Shown: positions 5,747 to 7,334 of the stretch, piece after piece
How the letters are laid out: each line of letters starts with the position of its first letter
Numbering within the stretch: the stretch's first letter is position 1
Origin: SMXL01 sp964527795
Lineage (GTDB): Bacteria; Bacteroidota; Rhodothermia; Rhodothermales; UBA10348
DNA: 7,334 nt
NCBI GenBank assembly: GCA_964527795.1
Contig: CAZGOS010000161.1
Coordinates: 1-7,334, forward strand
Direction of reading: 5' to 3'
Program-made: the position numbers and the translations under genes
The notes under the pieces: generated by a model
What the model was told of the DNA's origin: nothing
The model's input: the letters and a program-made list of their open reading frames with translations, nothing else
The model's database searches: none

Positions 5747-7282
5747 ATGTATAGGGGAATTCACGATACGCTGTCGGCCCGGGTGACTACGGTACCCGAA
5801 GTCCGTCCGTTTTTTATGCTGTGTCCTATCCTTCTTCTGATGCTATATGCACTCACTATTCCAGGCGCGGTCAGTGCGCAGAACCGGGACGAGCGAAGCC
5901 TCAAGTACCTTTTTGTCGATGATCGCTGGATCGAATCATCGTACGAGATTACTCGTGCAGTGCCCGAGCCGGTAAAGGAGGAACATAATCCCGTACTTAT
6001 TGCCGACAAACCGTGGGAGAGCGGCGTGAATCTATATGGGACGGTGCTGTTCGACGACGGTCGGTTCCGAATGTGGTATCAGGTTTACAACTCGGGTGCG
6101 GAAGATCCCCGTTACAGGACAGCCGTTGCCTATGCCGAGAGCCGGGACGGTATCCGATGGGAAAAACCGTCCCTCGGGATGTTCGACTACGAAGGCGAAC
6201 CTACCAATATCGTTCTGCTCAGTCACGGGACATCTGCGCTCTACAGCCCCGCAGTCATCAAGGACGCCGATGATCCGGATGCGTCCAGACGCTACAAAAT
6301 GCTGTACTGGGACAGCATGAGCGAGAAGGACCTGGAGACCACCGGCCCGAATTTCCCGCTCGGAACCGATGTCCCCGGATGGCGGGCGATACCCGGTGAG
6401 GGCTTTTTCGCCTCGTTTTCGCCCGATGGGCTCCATTGGACGAATGCTCAAACCCAGCCCGTCTTTACGTGCGCGTGCGACGCCTCTTCGCTCAGCATTG
6501 CACCAGACGGTTCCTATCAGTCGTACTTCAAGATCAGCATTCGGGACGACCGCCACTTTCGGGTGCTCGGTCACTCTCAGAGCACGGATTTCCTGAACTG
6601 GTCGGATCCGCGGATCATCCTGGAACCGGACTGGAGGGACGCGTACGGAACCGAATTTTACGGCATGGCGACATTTCCGTATCAGGGAAATTATCTGGGG
6701 CTTATCTGGATGTACTACAACGCGCCCTCCGACAAACACCTTGACATCCAGTTGGCGACCATGACGGCCGAAGGCGCATGGCAGCGCGCCGGTGACCGCA
6801 AGGTATTTCTGCCCACTGGAAAGCACGGCGATTGGGATGCAGGCGGAATCTATACGGCTTCTACCATCGTCGAATCTCCCCCGGGACATGAAGACGAGAT
6901 CTATCTCTACTACGGCGGCACTAGCGTGACGCATGACGACGCGCGTTACAGGGAATTCGGAATCGGGATGGCCCGGTTTCGACTGGATGGCTTTGCCGCG
7001 ATGCAGGCCAAACAGTTCTACGGGTATTTTGAAACGGTGCCCGTCACACCGGACGGATCTTCCCTGTTCCTGAATACGGATGCGACTCAAGGATACGTGT
7101 GGGTCGAGGCGGTCGATGTACTGACCGGCCGGAGCACCGCTCGAAGTCACCGCATCGAGGGTAAGAACGGCACGCGCGCGCCCGTGAAATGGCGCCACGA
7201 AGGGCTCGGAACCGGCGAATCGGTCCGACTCCGATTTCACATGCAAAAGGCATCGGTCTTTTCATTCTGGTTCGAAGACTGA
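5747..7282 (+). CDS. Secreted GH32/GH43-like five-bladed propeller protein
   Basis: A protein of about 511 residues with the look of glycosyl hydrolase family 32/43-like propellers that are abundant in Planctomycetes and other environmental bacteria. After an N-terminal extension, a hydrophobic stretch at about 24-41 ends in GAVSA|QN, a good signal peptidase I site. The mature protein opens with the family's LFVDDRWIE (55-63), then LYGTVLFDDGRFRMWY (96-111) and repeated blade motifs of type S-x-D-G-x2-W: ESRDGIRW (131-138), SFSPDGLHW (223-231), SQSTDFLNW (277-285), and a degenerate TAEGAW (340-345). EFYGMATFPY (303-312), WDAGGIYTAS (363-372) and LYYGG (387-391) are also typical. The C-terminus closes with VRLRFHMQKASVFSFWF as in full-length relatives. 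A glycan-cleaving role is likely but unproven, since many members lack assigned activity. The start is uncertain: ATG 5747, GTG 5783 and ATG 5816 all lack a clear ribosome site; 5747 supplies a basic n-region for the signal peptide. Confidence 0.8.
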   Translation: MYRGIHDTLSARVTTVPEVRPFFMLCPILLLMLYALTIPGAVSAQNRDERSLKYLFVDDRWIESSYEITRAVPEPVKEEHNPVLIADKPWESGVNLYGTVLFDDGRFRMWYQVYNSGAEDPRYRTAVAYAESRDGIRWEKPSLGMFDYEGEPTNIVLLSHGTSALYSPAVIKDADDPDASRRYKMLYWDSMSEKDLETTGPNFPLGTDVPGWRAIPGEGFFASFSPDGLHWTNAQTQPVFTCACDASSLSIAPDGSYQSYFKISIRDDRHFRVLGHSQSTDFLNWSDPRIILEPDWRDAYGTEFYGMATFPYQGNYLGLIWMYYNAPSDKHLDIQLATMTAEGAWQRAGDRKVFLPTGKHGDWDAGGIYTASTIVESPPGHEDEIYLYYGGTSVTHDDARYREFGIGMARFRLDGFAAMQAKQFYGYFETVPVTPDGSSLFLNTDATQGYVWVEAVDVLTGRSTARSHRIEGKNGTRAPVKWRHEGLGTGESVRLRFHMQKASVFSFWFED

Positions 7283-7334
7283 CGCTTCGTCACCGATTCC
7301 CTTTCCGACAACTCTCGTGAAACCCTCAGACTAG

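Noticed and set aside
6032..7246. Long open frame on the minus strand (about 404 codons) opposite the propeller gene
   Set aside because: It is the antisense of a well-supported family member. Its translation is Arg/Val-rich with no recognisable domain, as expected from the codon bias of the real gene.
1..7334. CRISPR array, tRNA, rRNA, intact insertion sequence or phage genes
   Set aside because: I looked for regularly spaced repeats, tRNA-like cloverleaf arms, transposase motifs and terminal inverted repeats and found none that hold up.

Overview
The window reads as an ordinary stretch of chromosome from a free-living, peptide- and glycan-using Gram-negative bacterium. It carries five intact, co-oriented (+ strand) genes, and every product is predicted to be exported or membrane-bound: two lipoproteins, one small integral membrane protein and two secreted enzymes with N-terminal signal peptides. 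Two starts have clear Shine-Dalgarno sequences, which argues against a typical Bacteroidia host. The gene content (M19 dipeptidase lipoprotein, DUF4920 lipoprotein, PepSY-associated TM protein, S9 peptidase, planctomycete-like GH32/43-type propeller) fits Gemmatimonadota, Rhodothermota or a similar lineage. The phylum cannot be fixed from the sequence alone.

Layout. 1-178: an unrecognised open frame that runs off the left edge and ends at TAA 176-178. 179-721: a long gene-poor stretch. It holds a decayed C-terminus of an MMPL/RND-type transporter (about 209-352), a coding-like but startless antisense frame (448-603), and two inverted repeats just upstream of the next gene. 722-2029: membrane dipeptidase (peptidase M19) lipoprotein with all expected metal and catalytic residues. 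2154-2621 and 2622-3197: a DUF4920 lipoprotein and a PepSY-associated TM protein whose start codon directly abuts the upstream stop codon, so they are almost certainly co-translated. 3336-5684: a secreted S9 prolyl-oligopeptidase/DPP-IV-like serine peptidase with a complete triad but no recognisable DPP-IV Glu-Glu substrate anchor. 5747-7282: a secreted five-bladed-propeller protein of the GH32/GH43-like superfamily, complete at its C-terminus, with an uncertain start. 7283-7334: 52 bases with no gene.

How the parts may work together. The M19 and S9 enzymes together suit breakdown of exogenous peptides at the cell surface or in the periplasm. The propeller protein suggests parallel carbohydrate use. 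The DUF4920/PepSY pair is a separate two-gene envelope unit of unknown function, possibly redox- or metal-linked (inference). I see no tRNA, rRNA, CRISPR array, intact insertion sequence, phage gene or obvious defence or biosynthetic system. The points most worth a second look are the degraded 179-721 region, the coupled DUF4920/PepSY pair, the non-canonical S9 active-site and anchor motifs, and a 7-base motif found at nearly the same distance upstream of two genes.
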